Part shown: one piece after another, positions 1-6,521 of the stretch
Layout of the letters: every line of letters starts with the position of its first letter
Position numbering within the stretch: position 1 is the first letter of the stretch
DNA from: Bdellovibrionaceae bacterium UBA2351
GTDB lineage: Bacteria; Bdellovibrionota; Bdellovibrionia; Bdellovibrionales; Bdellovibrionaceae
Direction: 5' to 3'
NCBI GenBank assembly: GCA_002344565.1
Contig: DDTZ01000124.1
Span: 27,240 to 57,700 of the forward strand
DNA: 30,461 nt
Made by a program: the position numbers and the translations under genes
Notes under the pieces: generated by a model
Told to the model about the DNA's origin: nothing
The model's input: only the letters and a program-made list of their open reading frames with translations
Databases searched by the model: none

Positions 1-1421
1 GTATCCGTTGAATTCTTGATCAACCCACCCACCGCAGCGCTTTGACGATCACGAACTGCGATTACAGTGTTTAATTCATTCTTAGAAACAACCGGATTAC
101 CACCCACAACACCGACTTTTTGGCTCACTTGGAACTCAAGACGCATTTCAACTGTTCCTGATTTGTCACCACTGATAGTCGGAGTGATTGAAGCTTTCAA
201 ACCTGTCGGAGTGAATGCTGTTCCTTGATTACCATTTTGCCCAATTACCGAATAAGGCTCATCGATTGTTTGCGAGATCGAACCCTTTTCGCCATCACGA
301 ACCATGAACGATGTGCTTTCTAACACCCGCGCATGGCCATGAGTCTTAGCTGAATTTAACTTAGGCAGAAGATTGCTCACTACCGCAGTCAATGACGTAA
401 CCACGCCGCCACCCGTATCCCCAGTTGCTGCTTTTACACCAGTTTCATCGCTGATTTTAGGAGCCCATTCGAAACGGAATGATTTTGAGTAATCCTTCTT
501 CAATTCCACATAGTGGATATTCATTTGGACTAACTTTTTCGGTGGAGGTGGTGCGCCCTCTTTTACCGAAATCATATTGATAACACCGTCATTCATTGGC
601 TTAGGACATTTGATTGAACCATCAGAACATGATGGATCTACATAAACCGGTGGCATATAGATTTTCGCGATAATTTCTGCTTGGATTTTTTCGGCTTCAC
701 TGCCTACTTGTCCTTGAAGAATGATTTTTTCATGACGAGCGCGACATTCAATTTCTGGATTGTTGATGTCACTCATGATGAACTGACAGATCTTGCTGTA
801 CGCCATTGGATTTACGCTAACGATACTATCAACTTTATCGCCAAACTGACGAATAACATTTTTGATACGCATTAAATCTTTTGGTGTTAATACCTGGCCA
901 TCAATAACGACCTTATTGTTGATGATTTTAATTGCGATACCATCGATATCCGAAAGCATGCCCTTAAGTTCGATTACCACTTTATCTAACGTATTTTTAC
1001 GAACGCTAATGCGATATTCTACGACTTTCTTGTTATTCTTTTTATCGTAAATAACTAGAGTACCAAAACCCTCTTTAATTGGCTTAAAACGGAAAAGATT
1101 TAGTTTTTTATTGAATTCAATTTTTACGAAGCCCTTATAAGAACCATCGTATCGAATCATTTTTGGTAATGAGGGAAGCTTTTTATCTTCTTCAATTCCA
1201 TAAGTTAAATTAATGTATTCGGCTTGGCGGTAAGTCGCATTCAACTCATTGCCGTCCGTTTCAACATAGGTATCTGCAGATGATTTGTCCGCAGCTAATT
1301 TGTCTTCATTTTCAGTGTTTGCTTCATCGACCCCAGCATCATCAGCACCAGCATCTTGCGCCAATGAAAATTGGAAGCTAAGGAGTAGAAATACAACTAA
1401 AAGATTTTTAAACATCGCCAT
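1..1421 (-). CDS. cpaC: Tad/Flp pilus secretin CpaC (RcpA), 3' part beyond window
   Basis: This is the outer-membrane secretin of a Tad pilus, through which the Flp fibre leaves the cell. I read it by translating the minus strand; the frame stays open to base 1, so the C-terminal part lies outside the window. The N-terminus is a signal peptide (MAMFKNLLVVFLLLSF then SLA before QDAG), followed by an acidic stretch. Next come the pilus-secretin N-terminal domain and a BON-like segment (KIINNKVVIDGQVLTPKDL). The start of the secretin core follows, including ARVLESTSFMVRDGEKGSI and EMRLEFQVSQKVGVVGG. I chose the ATG at 1421 because AAGGGGGAA lies about 7 bases upstream; a second ATG at 1415 is less well spaced. 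It sits 23 bases downstream of cpaB, the usual Tad order. The family call is firm, while the exact domain ends are estimates. Confidence 0.9.
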   Translation of the reverse strand, partial: MAMFKNLLVVFLLLSFQFSLAQDAGADDAGVDEANTENEDKLAADKSSADTYVETDGNELNATYRQAEYINLTYGIEEDKKLPSLPKMIRYDGSYKGFVKIEFNKKLNLFRFKPIKEGFGTLVIYDKKNNKKVVEYRISVRKNTLDKVVIELKGMLSDIDGIAIKIINNKVVIDGQVLTPKDLMRIKNVIRQFGDKVDSIVSVNPMAYSKICQFIMSDINNPEIECRARHEKIILQGQVGSEAEKIQAEIIAKIYMPPVYVDPSCSDGSIKCPKPMNDGVINMISVKEGAPPPPKKLVQMNIHYVELKKDYSKSFRFEWAPKISDETGVKAATGDTGGGVVTSLTAVVSNLLPKLNSAKTHGHARVLESTSFMVRDGEKGSISQTIDEPYSVIGQNGNQGTAFTPTGLKASITPTISGDKSGTVEMRLEFQVSQKVGVVGGNPVVSKNELNTVIAVRDRQSAAVGGLIKNSTD

Positions 1422-1444
1422 CTGAGTTCCCCCTTAAACCACTG

Positions 1445-2332
1445 TTACCGACCGCCGCCGTTACCACTTGGACGATTGCCCCCCGGCAAAATTCCTCCCG
1501 AAAACGGAGAGGGTTGTTGTTGGGGTGCAACCGGCACTGCTGCTGCATTACCTTCGGTAGCTCGAGCTAAAATTGAATCTGCTGTTGAACTTGGTAATCT
1601 GGCCTTCAAAGTTCCATCTGTTGGATTTCGAAGTGTCAGATAAATATTTCCTGGCGACGTGGATAAAATATATACCAAATCCTGAGCTTCTTTAATCTCA
1701 GCCTCAATCGTTATGGTACCATATTTCGTATCGCCAGTAAGAGAGGTTTGTATTGCGTTCTTTCCAGTTGAATCGTATTCAATTAGACGTGGGATGTTGT
1801 TTTGAACTGAGACACCAGTGGCAAGTACAACTACATTTTGCATCAACAAAAAACTTTCGCGACGCATGTTCGCACCCTTACCGATATCAAGCGCGACAAA
1901 AATATCAATGCGATCGCCTGGGCGAATAAGTTTAGCAACACCGCGAACCTCATCCACGGGAATAGCAATACCACGTTTTGATGGTGCTACTTGAAGTGCA
2001 ATTCCGGTATCTGCGCCCGGCGAATACAGGTGATTTTTTAAAACAGGTTGACCTTTTTTAAACGGAACTGCCGATACATTACCAACGATGTCTTGCATGT
2101 TTGAATAGAAACCATCCGGTACGAAATCTACCGGAACTGATTTTGTTTCTAGCATTGAATCGTAGATCGTTGTCATTTCAGGAATGTCTTCCTTCGCGAC
2201 AACCACCACTTTTCGAGCACCCAATTGTTCCTTGATGGCTTTGCGCTGCTCTTGAGCATAACTATAAATCATGAACGCAGCGAATGCGCCGGCAAAGATG
2301 GAAATCCAAAGATTCTTCGACTCATTTCCCAT
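1445..2332 (-). CDS. cpaB: Tad pilus assembly protein CpaB (RcpC), SAF domain
   Basis: This inner-membrane-anchored periplasmic protein is thought to support the CpaC secretin during Flp pilus assembly. A single membrane segment spans about residues 8-25, then a SAF domain at about 42-102 (KVVVVAKEDIPEMTTIYDSM; KKGQPVLKNHL). The RcpC-type domain follows (RGIAIPVDEVRGVAKLIRPG, then DRIDIFVAL). The last 35 residues are rich in Pro, Gly and Gln, probably a flexible tail. At 295 residues the length is normal for the family. GAGAGG lies just before the ATG. A 255-base gap separates it from the upstream pilin-like genes, so it may have its own promoter (see 2371-2397). cpaC follows at once. Confidence 0.92.
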   Translation of the reverse strand: MGNESKNLWISIFAGAFAAFMIYSYAQEQRKAIKEQLGARKVVVVAKEDIPEMTTIYDSMLETKSVPVDFVPDGFYSNMQDIVGNVSAVPFKKGQPVLKNHLYSPGADTGIALQVAPSKRGIAIPVDEVRGVAKLIRPGDRIDIFVALDIGKGANMRRESFLLMQNVVVLATGVSVQNNIPRLIEYDSTGKNAIQTSLTGDTKYGTITIEAEIKEAQDLVYILSTSPGNIYLTLRNPTDGTLKARLPSSTADSILARATEGNAAAVPVAPQQQPSPFSGGILPGGNRPSGNGGGR

Positions 2333-2370
2333 GGTGACCTCTCGAAAATTTAATCAAACTATTCAACCAT

Positions 2371-2397
2371 CTATCGGTATTTAGTAGAGATTCCTTA
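2371..2397 (-). promoter_or_regulatory. Possible sigma28 (FliA)-type promoter for cpaB-cpaC
   Basis: On the minus strand TAAGGAAT, 11 bases, then ACCGATAG matches the flagellar sigma consensus (TAAAGTTT, N11, GCCGATAA) at 5/8 and 6/8 positions with exact spacing. It lies 38 bases before the cpaB ATG. A perfect 10-bp palindrome, CTAGGCCTAG, sits just upstream at 2419-2428 and could be an operator. The match could be chance. Confidence 0.3.
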
Positions 2398-2587
2398 TCT
2401 ATTTTTTCGACATTTTAACTAGGCCTAGACTCATTTTACTGGTTTCGCTGTAGAAAGTTTAGATAGATTTGCAGACTGTTTCAGTTTGATACACGGCTAA
2501 ACACCAGTGAGTGCAGATGAAATCGGATAGTTTTAGAAATTGAAAGTTAGCTCTTTGAACGACTAAAACGTGAACATTTTAGTTTTG

Positions 2588-3115
2588 CTACTGCGTTTTA
2601 GCACACTCGGAATTGATGCAAATTCCGTAAACCGTTTTGATCCAAACAGGAAAGGCTTTGTATTTATCTTTATCATCTAGCAACGGTTTGCCATCGTCGC
2701 GAATTTGATAAATAGTTTGATTGTGCAACGCCAAGTTAGAGTCTGTTTGAGGAGTTCGACTATAGTCATTTCCGTCTTGATCAGTTCCACCAAATGAATT
2801 TACGAAAGAAATCGGTCGCGCGGTTGCAACCCATTTATCATCATTCGTCGAAAATTCTGATGTTACACCGTGAAACCGGTTTCCAAATTTTCTAAATTTA
2901 GATAAATTACGAGTATCTGTATTCTCCCGCCAAAAAAAATCCAAATTACTTCGAAAGCGATAGGTTTCCATAGCGTAATTTCGAGCCGCCATGTTCTTTA
3001 GAATTCCTGTCTGAATAACGCCAAAGAATCCAAGGCTGAAGTTAAACAAGATCATAATTACCGAAAAAATTCCTACGATCTCTAATGCTGCCATACCTTT
3101 TTCGTTTTTTAGCAT
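2588..3115 (-). CDS. TadE-like minor pilin/pseudopilin
   Basis: A 175-residue protein with a short basic N-terminus and a prepilin-like boundary: KNEKG followed by MAALEIVGIFSVIMILFNFS. A Gly lies just before a hydrophobic stretch that carries Glu near the start, the layout of TadE/TadF pseudopilins processed by a TadV-type peptidase. The rest is a soluble domain with aromatic and charged residues and two Cys near the C-terminus (GICINSECAKTQ), which could form a disulfide. The start overlaps the end of the upstream TadE-like gene by 7 bases, indicating translational coupling. It probably primes or caps the Flp pilus. I cannot say whether it is TadE or TadF. Confidence 0.72.
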   Translation of the reverse strand: MLKNEKGMAALEIVGIFSVIMILFNFSLGFFGVIQTGILKNMAARNYAMETYRFRSNLDFFWRENTDTRNLSKFRKFGNRFHGVTSEFSTNDDKWVATARPISFVNSFGGTDQDGNDYSRTPQTDSNLALHNQTIYQIRDDGKPLLDDKDKYKAFPVWIKTVYGICINSECAKTQ

Positions 3116-3741
3116 CCGTTATCCTCCATAGGAAAGTACTTCGGATTACTGCCTGCCTGCGTGTCGTAGGTAGCAAATCGGGCATCGATTTCAATTAAGG
3201 CACGATGTCTATTTTCTACTCTAAAATATTTCTGACATTCCTCTTGAGTTGGATTTCTGAGCATAAAGCCAGTGACTTTCGCTGTCATGGGCTCGTCTTG
3301 CGGATTTGTACTTCCTAGTGGTCCTAGTTTTAAATTCAATAGTTTAGTACCAAATACCAGGCGCACACCTGTAGCTGGCAGTCTGGTACCATCGGTGCTT
3401 GCAATGTATTCTGAAAATATTTCGCCGTTAACGCCGCTGCGGAAAGCCGGAGAATCATAACCTAAACTAAACCAGCCTTGAGAAAACAGCTTTCCCAATC
3501 CTGGTTGAGCCATCATTTTGGTAAATTTTTTTCGTGCTAAATTTTCCTGTTCAGCCACAGTAACGTGACCACCAGAGTAGATTCGCCCTACCGAGAAGGC
3601 AACATACTGAGCGACAAATGCAGTAGATAGTGTAAATGCGATCGCAAAGAACATAACACTAAACGCCACGCTGATTAACAACGCGATCGAGAATTCTACT
3701 GTTAGGAATCCCTTTGAGTTTTTTCTTAGTGCTAGCTTCAT
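3109..3741 (-). CDS. TadE/TadF-like pilus protein
   Basis: A 210-residue protein whose N-terminus (KNSKGFLTVEFSIALLIS) has the pseudopilin pattern: basic residues, Gly, then a hydrophobic helix with Glu five or so residues in. The helix runs to about residue 45. The remainder is an extracytoplasmic domain with little recognisable sequence; it includes VRLVFGTKLLNLKLGPLG and a Cys pair far apart (ECQKYF and the C-terminal NGC). It belongs to the same run of pilin-like genes as its neighbours and overlaps the next gene by 7 bases. TadE-like is the best family guess, based on the N-terminus and context only. Confidence 0.7.
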   Translation of the reverse strand: MKLALRKNSKGFLTVEFSIALLISVAFSVMFFAIAFTLSTAFVAQYVAFSVGRIYSGGHVTVAEQENLARKKFTKMMAQPGLGKLFSQGWFSLGYDSPAFRSGVNGEIFSEYIASTDGTRLPATGVRLVFGTKLLNLKLGPLGSTNPQDEPMTAKVTGFMLRNPTQEECQKYFRVENRHRALIEIDARFATYDTQAGSNPKYFPMEDNGC

Positions 3742-3778
3742 AACTACTCTAATTCACGACCATCATTAGTCGGTTCTA

Positions 3779-4045
3779 TTATTCTTGTTGTAGAGTCGCC
3801 ACTTTTTCATGATTGTGTGGGTGTTTAGCTCGCGTTGAGGCGGGGTCACCCCAAGCGCCATTCTCTATCATCCCTGAGATTTTTGCCCATGGCTTTGTTA
3901 ACATATTCGCAAAGATCTGTTTTTCTTCAGCCCATTTTTTTAAGCCCAAGAATAACATGATACCAATCGACAACAAGAGCACCGCTTCAATAACAAATTG
4001 GCCTTTAGATTTTCTATTTTTAAAATCTACTTCGCTTTTTGCCAC
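3779..4045 (-). CDS. Small pilin-like protein of the Tad locus
   Basis: An 88-residue protein with the pilin-type start KSKGQFVIEAVLLLSIGIML: Gly-Gln, then a hydrophobic helix with Glu at about +5 from the Gly. This matches how Flp/TadE prepilins are processed. A short polar tail of about 50 residues follows (KKWAEEKQIFANMLTKPW onward). Its start lies 19 bases inside the preceding gene, so the two are probably translationally coupled. I see no more specific family. A minor pilin is the likely role. Confidence 0.65.
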   Translation of the reverse strand: MAKSEVDFKNRKSKGQFVIEAVLLLSIGIMLFLGLKKWAEEKQIFANMLTKPWAKISGMIENGAWGDPASTRAKHPHNHEKVATLQQE

Positions 4046-4218
4046 TGAAGCGCCTGACCGTTCTCCATTTTAAATCCATGACCAGTCGTTAGATGTTTTT
4101 CCACACGCGCACCCAGCACCGGACCATAGTCACGGAATGCTTCCATCGGCGCGCTGAAGAAGAACTTCAAACCGATCATGAACATACAAAAAAGTAAGAG
4201 AACATACTCTATTGTCAT
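4027..4218 (-). CDS. Flp-like protein that starts at the mature-pilin position (no leader)
   Basis: A 63-residue protein beginning MTIEYVLLLFCMFMIGLKFF. The IEY-hydrophobic start mimics the mature N-terminus of the Flp pilin encoded just upstream (MVEYILLLVVII), but there is no basic leader and no Gly processing site. An in-frame TGA lies 6 bases before the ATG, so a longer reading is impossible. AAGG is about 10 bases upstream. The C-terminal part (GPVLGARVEKHLTTGHGFKM) resembles nothing I know. It starts 10 bases after the flp stop and overlaps the next gene by 19 bases. It may be a minor subunit that needs no prepilin peptidase, or a small membrane assembly factor. Confidence 0.65.
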   Translation of the reverse strand: MTIEYVLLLFCMFMIGLKFFFSAPMEAFRDYGPVLGARVEKHLTTGHGFKMENGQALQWQKAK

Positions 4219-4228
4219 TAATCAAACC

Positions 4229-4420
4229 TTATTGGTTTACTACGCCGTCCATACCAGATTCAGTTTTACCAACAACTTCGTTGAACTTAGTTGTGATTCT
4301 GCCTTTGAAAGCAAAAACTAAACCGATAATAACAACTAATAACAAGATATATTCAACCATACCTTGCCCTTTTTGGTTTTTCAAAAATTTCATTTTGTTC
4401 TTTTTATTTACTGTTTTCAT
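4229..4420 (-). CDS. flp: Flp-type pilin (major Tad pilus subunit)
   Basis: This is the structural subunit of the Tad pilus. The 63-residue prepilin has a basic leader (KTVNKKNKMKFLKNQKG), a processing site G-QGMVEY with Glu at +5 and Tyr at +6, and a hydrophobic helix (ILLLVVIIGLVFAF). A short polar tail follows. Length and motif are typical of Flp/PilA of Tad systems. GGAGG sits 6 bases before the ATG, one of the strongest ribosome sites here, as expected for an abundant subunit. It is the first gene of the pilus operon. A possible -10 (GATAAT, near 4461-4466 on the minus strand) lies upstream, but no good -35 was found. Confidence 0.93.
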   Translation of the reverse strand: MKTVNKKNKMKFLKNQKGQGMVEYILLLVVIIGLVFAFKGRITTKFNEVVGKTESGMDGVVNQ

Positions 4421-4560
4421 AAATCCTCCACGTAAAAATTAGATTATTGCGCTTGTTTCTATTATCGAACATTTCTCAAGGAAACATGAGTGCAAAACTA
4501 AAACTTCTCATTGTGATACACTTCCGCATTCCTTACCGACCAGACCTTTGTCAGTCACCG

Positions 4561-4590
4561 TTGACCAAACAATCCACTGACTGATATTTT
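4561..4590 (+). promoter_or_regulatory. Possible sigma70 promoter for the microprotein at 4623
   Basis: TTGACC (4561-4566), 18 bases, then TATTTT (4585-4590). Transcription would start near 4597 and give a leader of about 25 bases before the Shine-Dalgarno-preceded ATG at 4623. The -10 box is weak. Confidence 0.35.
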
Positions 4591-4622
4591 TACAGATAGA
4601 ACTTCTAATTTAAGGAAAATCC

Positions 4623-4697
4623 ATGCAAAAGCAGTTAATCCGCCTGTACGTAGTTTGTGTCGTCGTTTTATTCGTTGTTAATGTTGTCGTTAGTTAG
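4623..4697 (+). CDS. Possible 24-residue single-pass membrane microprotein
   Basis: A very short ORF reading MQKQLIRLYVVCVVVLFV then VNVVVS. The N-terminus carries Lys and Arg, and the remaining 15-17 residues are almost all Val, Leu, Phe and Cys, enough for one membrane helix with the N-terminus inside. AAGGA is centred about 8 bases upstream, and a plausible promoter lies further up. It is divergent from flp and upstream of palindrome A. No homologue is known to me. A leader peptide or chance ORF cannot be excluded. Confidence 0.4.
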   Translation: MQKQLIRLYVVCVVVLFVVNVVVS

Positions 4698-4739
4698 TTC
4701 TTGTTTTGAATTTCAAAAATAAATCTCGATAGCGCAAGG

Positions 4740-4862
4740 GCCTTCCTTTTGAAGAGGGCCTTTCCTTTTATCAGGCCGCCCATCCTGGGCTTCACTTGGG
4801 GAACCGCCATCCTTGGCGCAAGTGAGCCTGCTAAAAGGAAAGGCCCTCTTCAAAAGAAAGGC
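4740..4862. repeat. Palindromic element A: long inverted repeat with structured apex
   Basis: The arms at 4746-4770 and 4832-4856 are perfectly complementary (25/25). Allowing two mismatches they extend to 4740-4775 and 4827-4862. The apex holds two hairpins. One is stem GCCCA/TGGGC with loop TCC (4778-4790). The other has outer stem TCACTTG/CAAGTGA (4792-4798 with 4819-4825), a 6-base bulge GGGAAC, and inner stem CGCCA/TGGCG with loop TCCT (4805-4818). The left arm also contains an internal near-duplicate of AGGGCCTTCCTTTT. There is no coding content. On the opposite strand the loops read GGA, matching the orientation of elements B and C. Confidence 0.88.
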
Positions 4863-4979
4863 TTTTTCAATAGAAGTTTTTTTAAAACAAAAACAAAATT
4901 AATATCAGCAAAAAAACAACGAACAAATCTAGCCACAGTCGGTTCTTCTAAACCCCGGTTCGCAATCTTCTCCTTCTTG

Positions 4980-5278
4980 CACTTCAAGAACTAAGATTTG
5001 AATTTCAATGGAACTACTTTTTGGGGGTGGCTGAAAGAGGGTCTTTGCTAAGCGCCGGCTCACTAGCGCCATGGATGGCGGTTCCCCTAGTGCTGCCCGA
5101 GGGCCTGGACGGCCCGAGACAGGCGATTAGCAAAGACCCTCTTTTAGGCGCGCCCAAAAAGCCTCGCGCCACCTTGGATCCTCTTTAGAAAAAAGCAGGG
5201 GGAGAAAAGAAAAAGCCCCGGTTTTTAGGCCGAGGCTTCGATAAAAAAATTGAAATTCAAATCTTAGTTCTTGAAGTG
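4980..5278. repeat. Palindromic element B: nested inverted repeats including the hpt 3' end
   Basis: The outer arms at 4980-5009 and 5249-5278 are perfectly complementary over 30 bases. The right arm contains the last four codons and stop of hpt. The inner arms at 5017-5051 and 5127-5161 match at 31/35 positions, including 18 in a row. The apex has an outer stem CACTAG/CTAGTG (5061-5066 with 5087-5092), an inner stem CGCCA/TGGCG with loop TGGA (5067-5080), and a bulge GTTCCC. A second hairpin, GGGCC/GGCCC with loop TGGAC, lies at 5101-5115. The right spacer between inner and outer arms is about 80 bases longer than the left and contains the hpt terminator. Confidence 0.88.
5206..5237 (-). terminator. 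Intrinsic terminator of hpt
   Basis: On the minus strand, 27 bases after the hpt stop, stem AGCCTCGG/CCGGGGCT (one G-T pair) with an 8-base loop is followed by TTTTTCTTTTCT. This is a classic Rho-independent terminator. It lies inside the right half of palindrome B. Confidence 0.8.
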
Positions 5279-5782
5279 ATAGATAGTCGAGTAGTTGCGA
5301 CCTAGTTCTTCTTGGTCCATTCCGTAGCCAACTACGTAGCGGTCGTCGATTACTTTGCCTACGAAGTCTGGCTTGATAGGCAGTTCACGGCGAGCTGGTT
5401 TATCTAGCAAACAGGCGATTTTTAGTGTCGCGGGATTTGCGTTTAATAGACGGTTTTTCAAGAAGCTTAGTTTTCTTCCTGAATCGATGATTTCTTCTAC
5501 GACTAGAACGTGTTTGTTCACGATGTTCTCAGAAATGTCTTTAGCGATTTTAACAACCGAGCCCTTGCCCGATGAAGTTAAATAAACAAAGTCGACTGTG
5601 ATTTTTAGTTCTAACTTTCTCATTAAGTCAGCCATAAAATGAACTGAGCCTTTTAGCGGGCAAATCATAACTAGCTCTTTGCCGTAATATTCGTCTTGAA
5701 TTTTACCAGCTAATTTTGTAATGATCTCGTCGATCTCTTTAGCTGTTAAAAACGGAATCATGTCATCTTTATTTAATTTCAT
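5264..5782 (-). CDS. hpt: Hypoxanthine(-guanine) phosphoribosyltransferase
   Basis: A purine salvage enzyme that joins hypoxanthine or guanine to PRPP to make IMP or GMP in the cytoplasm. At 172 residues it is normal length. Visible motifs are LKGSVHFMADLMRKL (about 43-57), VDFVYLTSSGKG (63-74), the PRPP loop VLVVEEIIDSGRK (92-104) and KPDFVGKVIDDRYVVGYGMD (137-156). The usual Glu-Asp of the PRPP loop is Glu96-Glu97 here; Asp100 is kept. Its Shine-Dalgarno AGGA overlaps the stop of the upstream TPR gene, so it is probably translationally coupled as the last gene of the operon. Its final codons are duplicated in inverted form in element B. Confidence 0.93.
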   Translation of the reverse strand: MKLNKDDMIPFLTAKEIDEIITKLAGKIQDEYYGKELVMICPLKGSVHFMADLMRKLELKITVDFVYLTSSGKGSVVKIAKDISENIVNKHVLVVEEIIDSGRKLSFLKNRLLNANPATLKIACLLDKPARRELPIKPDFVGKVIDDRYVVGYGMDQEELGRNYSTIYHFKN

Positions 5783-5790
5783 ACAAAGTC

Positions 5791-6519
5791 CTAAAGGTTT
5801 GGATGGCTAGAGTTTCTGAGCGCGCCGATTTGTTTCAAATAACGATTCGCCTCTGGATTCTGAGGGTCTCTCATCAATACGCTTTCCCACTGGTCCGCGG
5901 CTTCACGAGTTCGTCCTTCATTATACAGAATCACACCTAGTTTGTTTTTTGCCGGAATGAATTGAGGGTACTCGATCACTAGATTCTTAAGGTCTTTGAT
6001 CGCACGATCAGGTGTACCCATATTTACGTAGACCTCAGCCATTCTCATTGTGATTTCCGCACGACGAGACGACAGTTTTTGAGCCTTTAACAATTGCTCA
6101 AGCGCCTCTGGATATTTTTTGTACTGCGAATATAGGTCGGCCAGTTCCTCATGCTTATTCGCAATTTTTTCATCGATATATGGATCGGGACGATTAGAGC
6201 GAAGTTCTAATAGTTTTTTTGCATCGTTAAATACTTTTTTACCCTCGTCGTAGCGACCAATATCATTCAGGATAATAGATAAGCCAACACTAGCGTCTGT
6301 GTAGGTCGGATCTAATTCCAGCGCGCGTTGAAACGATTTAATCGCTTTATTGAATTTACCCTGGTCGTAATAGATTGTACCTAACATCTGATGAACTTCA
6401 GGATTACGTTGCGGCTTAGTTAATAGCTGCGCCAGCATCGTTTCAGCCATCTTGTAGTTGCCGTCGATGAAGTTTTGCTTAGCTTCTTGAAAAAGGGCTT
6501 CTGTTGAATATTCCATCAT
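5791..6519 (-). CDS. Tetratricopeptide repeat protein
   Basis: A 242-residue protein built almost entirely of TPR units. Clear examples are NPEVHQMLGTIYYDQGKFNK followed by AIKSFQRALELDP, then DASVGLSIILNDIGRYDEGK and KNKLGVILYNEGRTREAADQ. There is no signal peptide, so it is probably cytoplasmic or bound to a partner. It starts 2 bases after bamD stops and ends 8 bases before hpt, within a six-gene operon. TPR scaffolds mediate protein contacts, so the partner cannot be read from sequence. Co-transcription with bamD hints at envelope work, but that is inference. Confidence 0.85.
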   Translation of the reverse strand: MMEYSTEALFQEAKQNFIDGNYKMAETMLAQLLTKPQRNPEVHQMLGTIYYDQGKFNKAIKSFQRALELDPTYTDASVGLSIILNDIGRYDEGKKVFNDAKKLLELRSNRPDPYIDEKIANKHEELADLYSQYKKYPEALEQLLKAQKLSSRRAEITMRMAEVYVNMGTPDRAIKDLKNLVIEYPQFIPAKNKLGVILYNEGRTREAADQWESVLMRDPQNPEANRYLKQIGALRNSSHPNL

Positions 6520-6521
6520 AA

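Noticed and set aside
1..1421. The plus-strand ORFs at 681-875 and 862-1050
   Set aside because: They are antisense to the cpaC secretin, whose frame is open and has clear family motifs.
4749..4994. An 81-codon plus-strand ORF through palindrome A
   Set aside because: It reads through both arms of the inverted repeat and an A-rich tract, has no Shine-Dalgarno and no sensible protein character.
4740..5278. Reading the palindromes as insertion-sequence ends, a retron or CRISPR repeats
   Set aside because: No transposase or reverse transcriptase is nearby, the arms differ between copies, and there is no regular repeat-spacer pattern.
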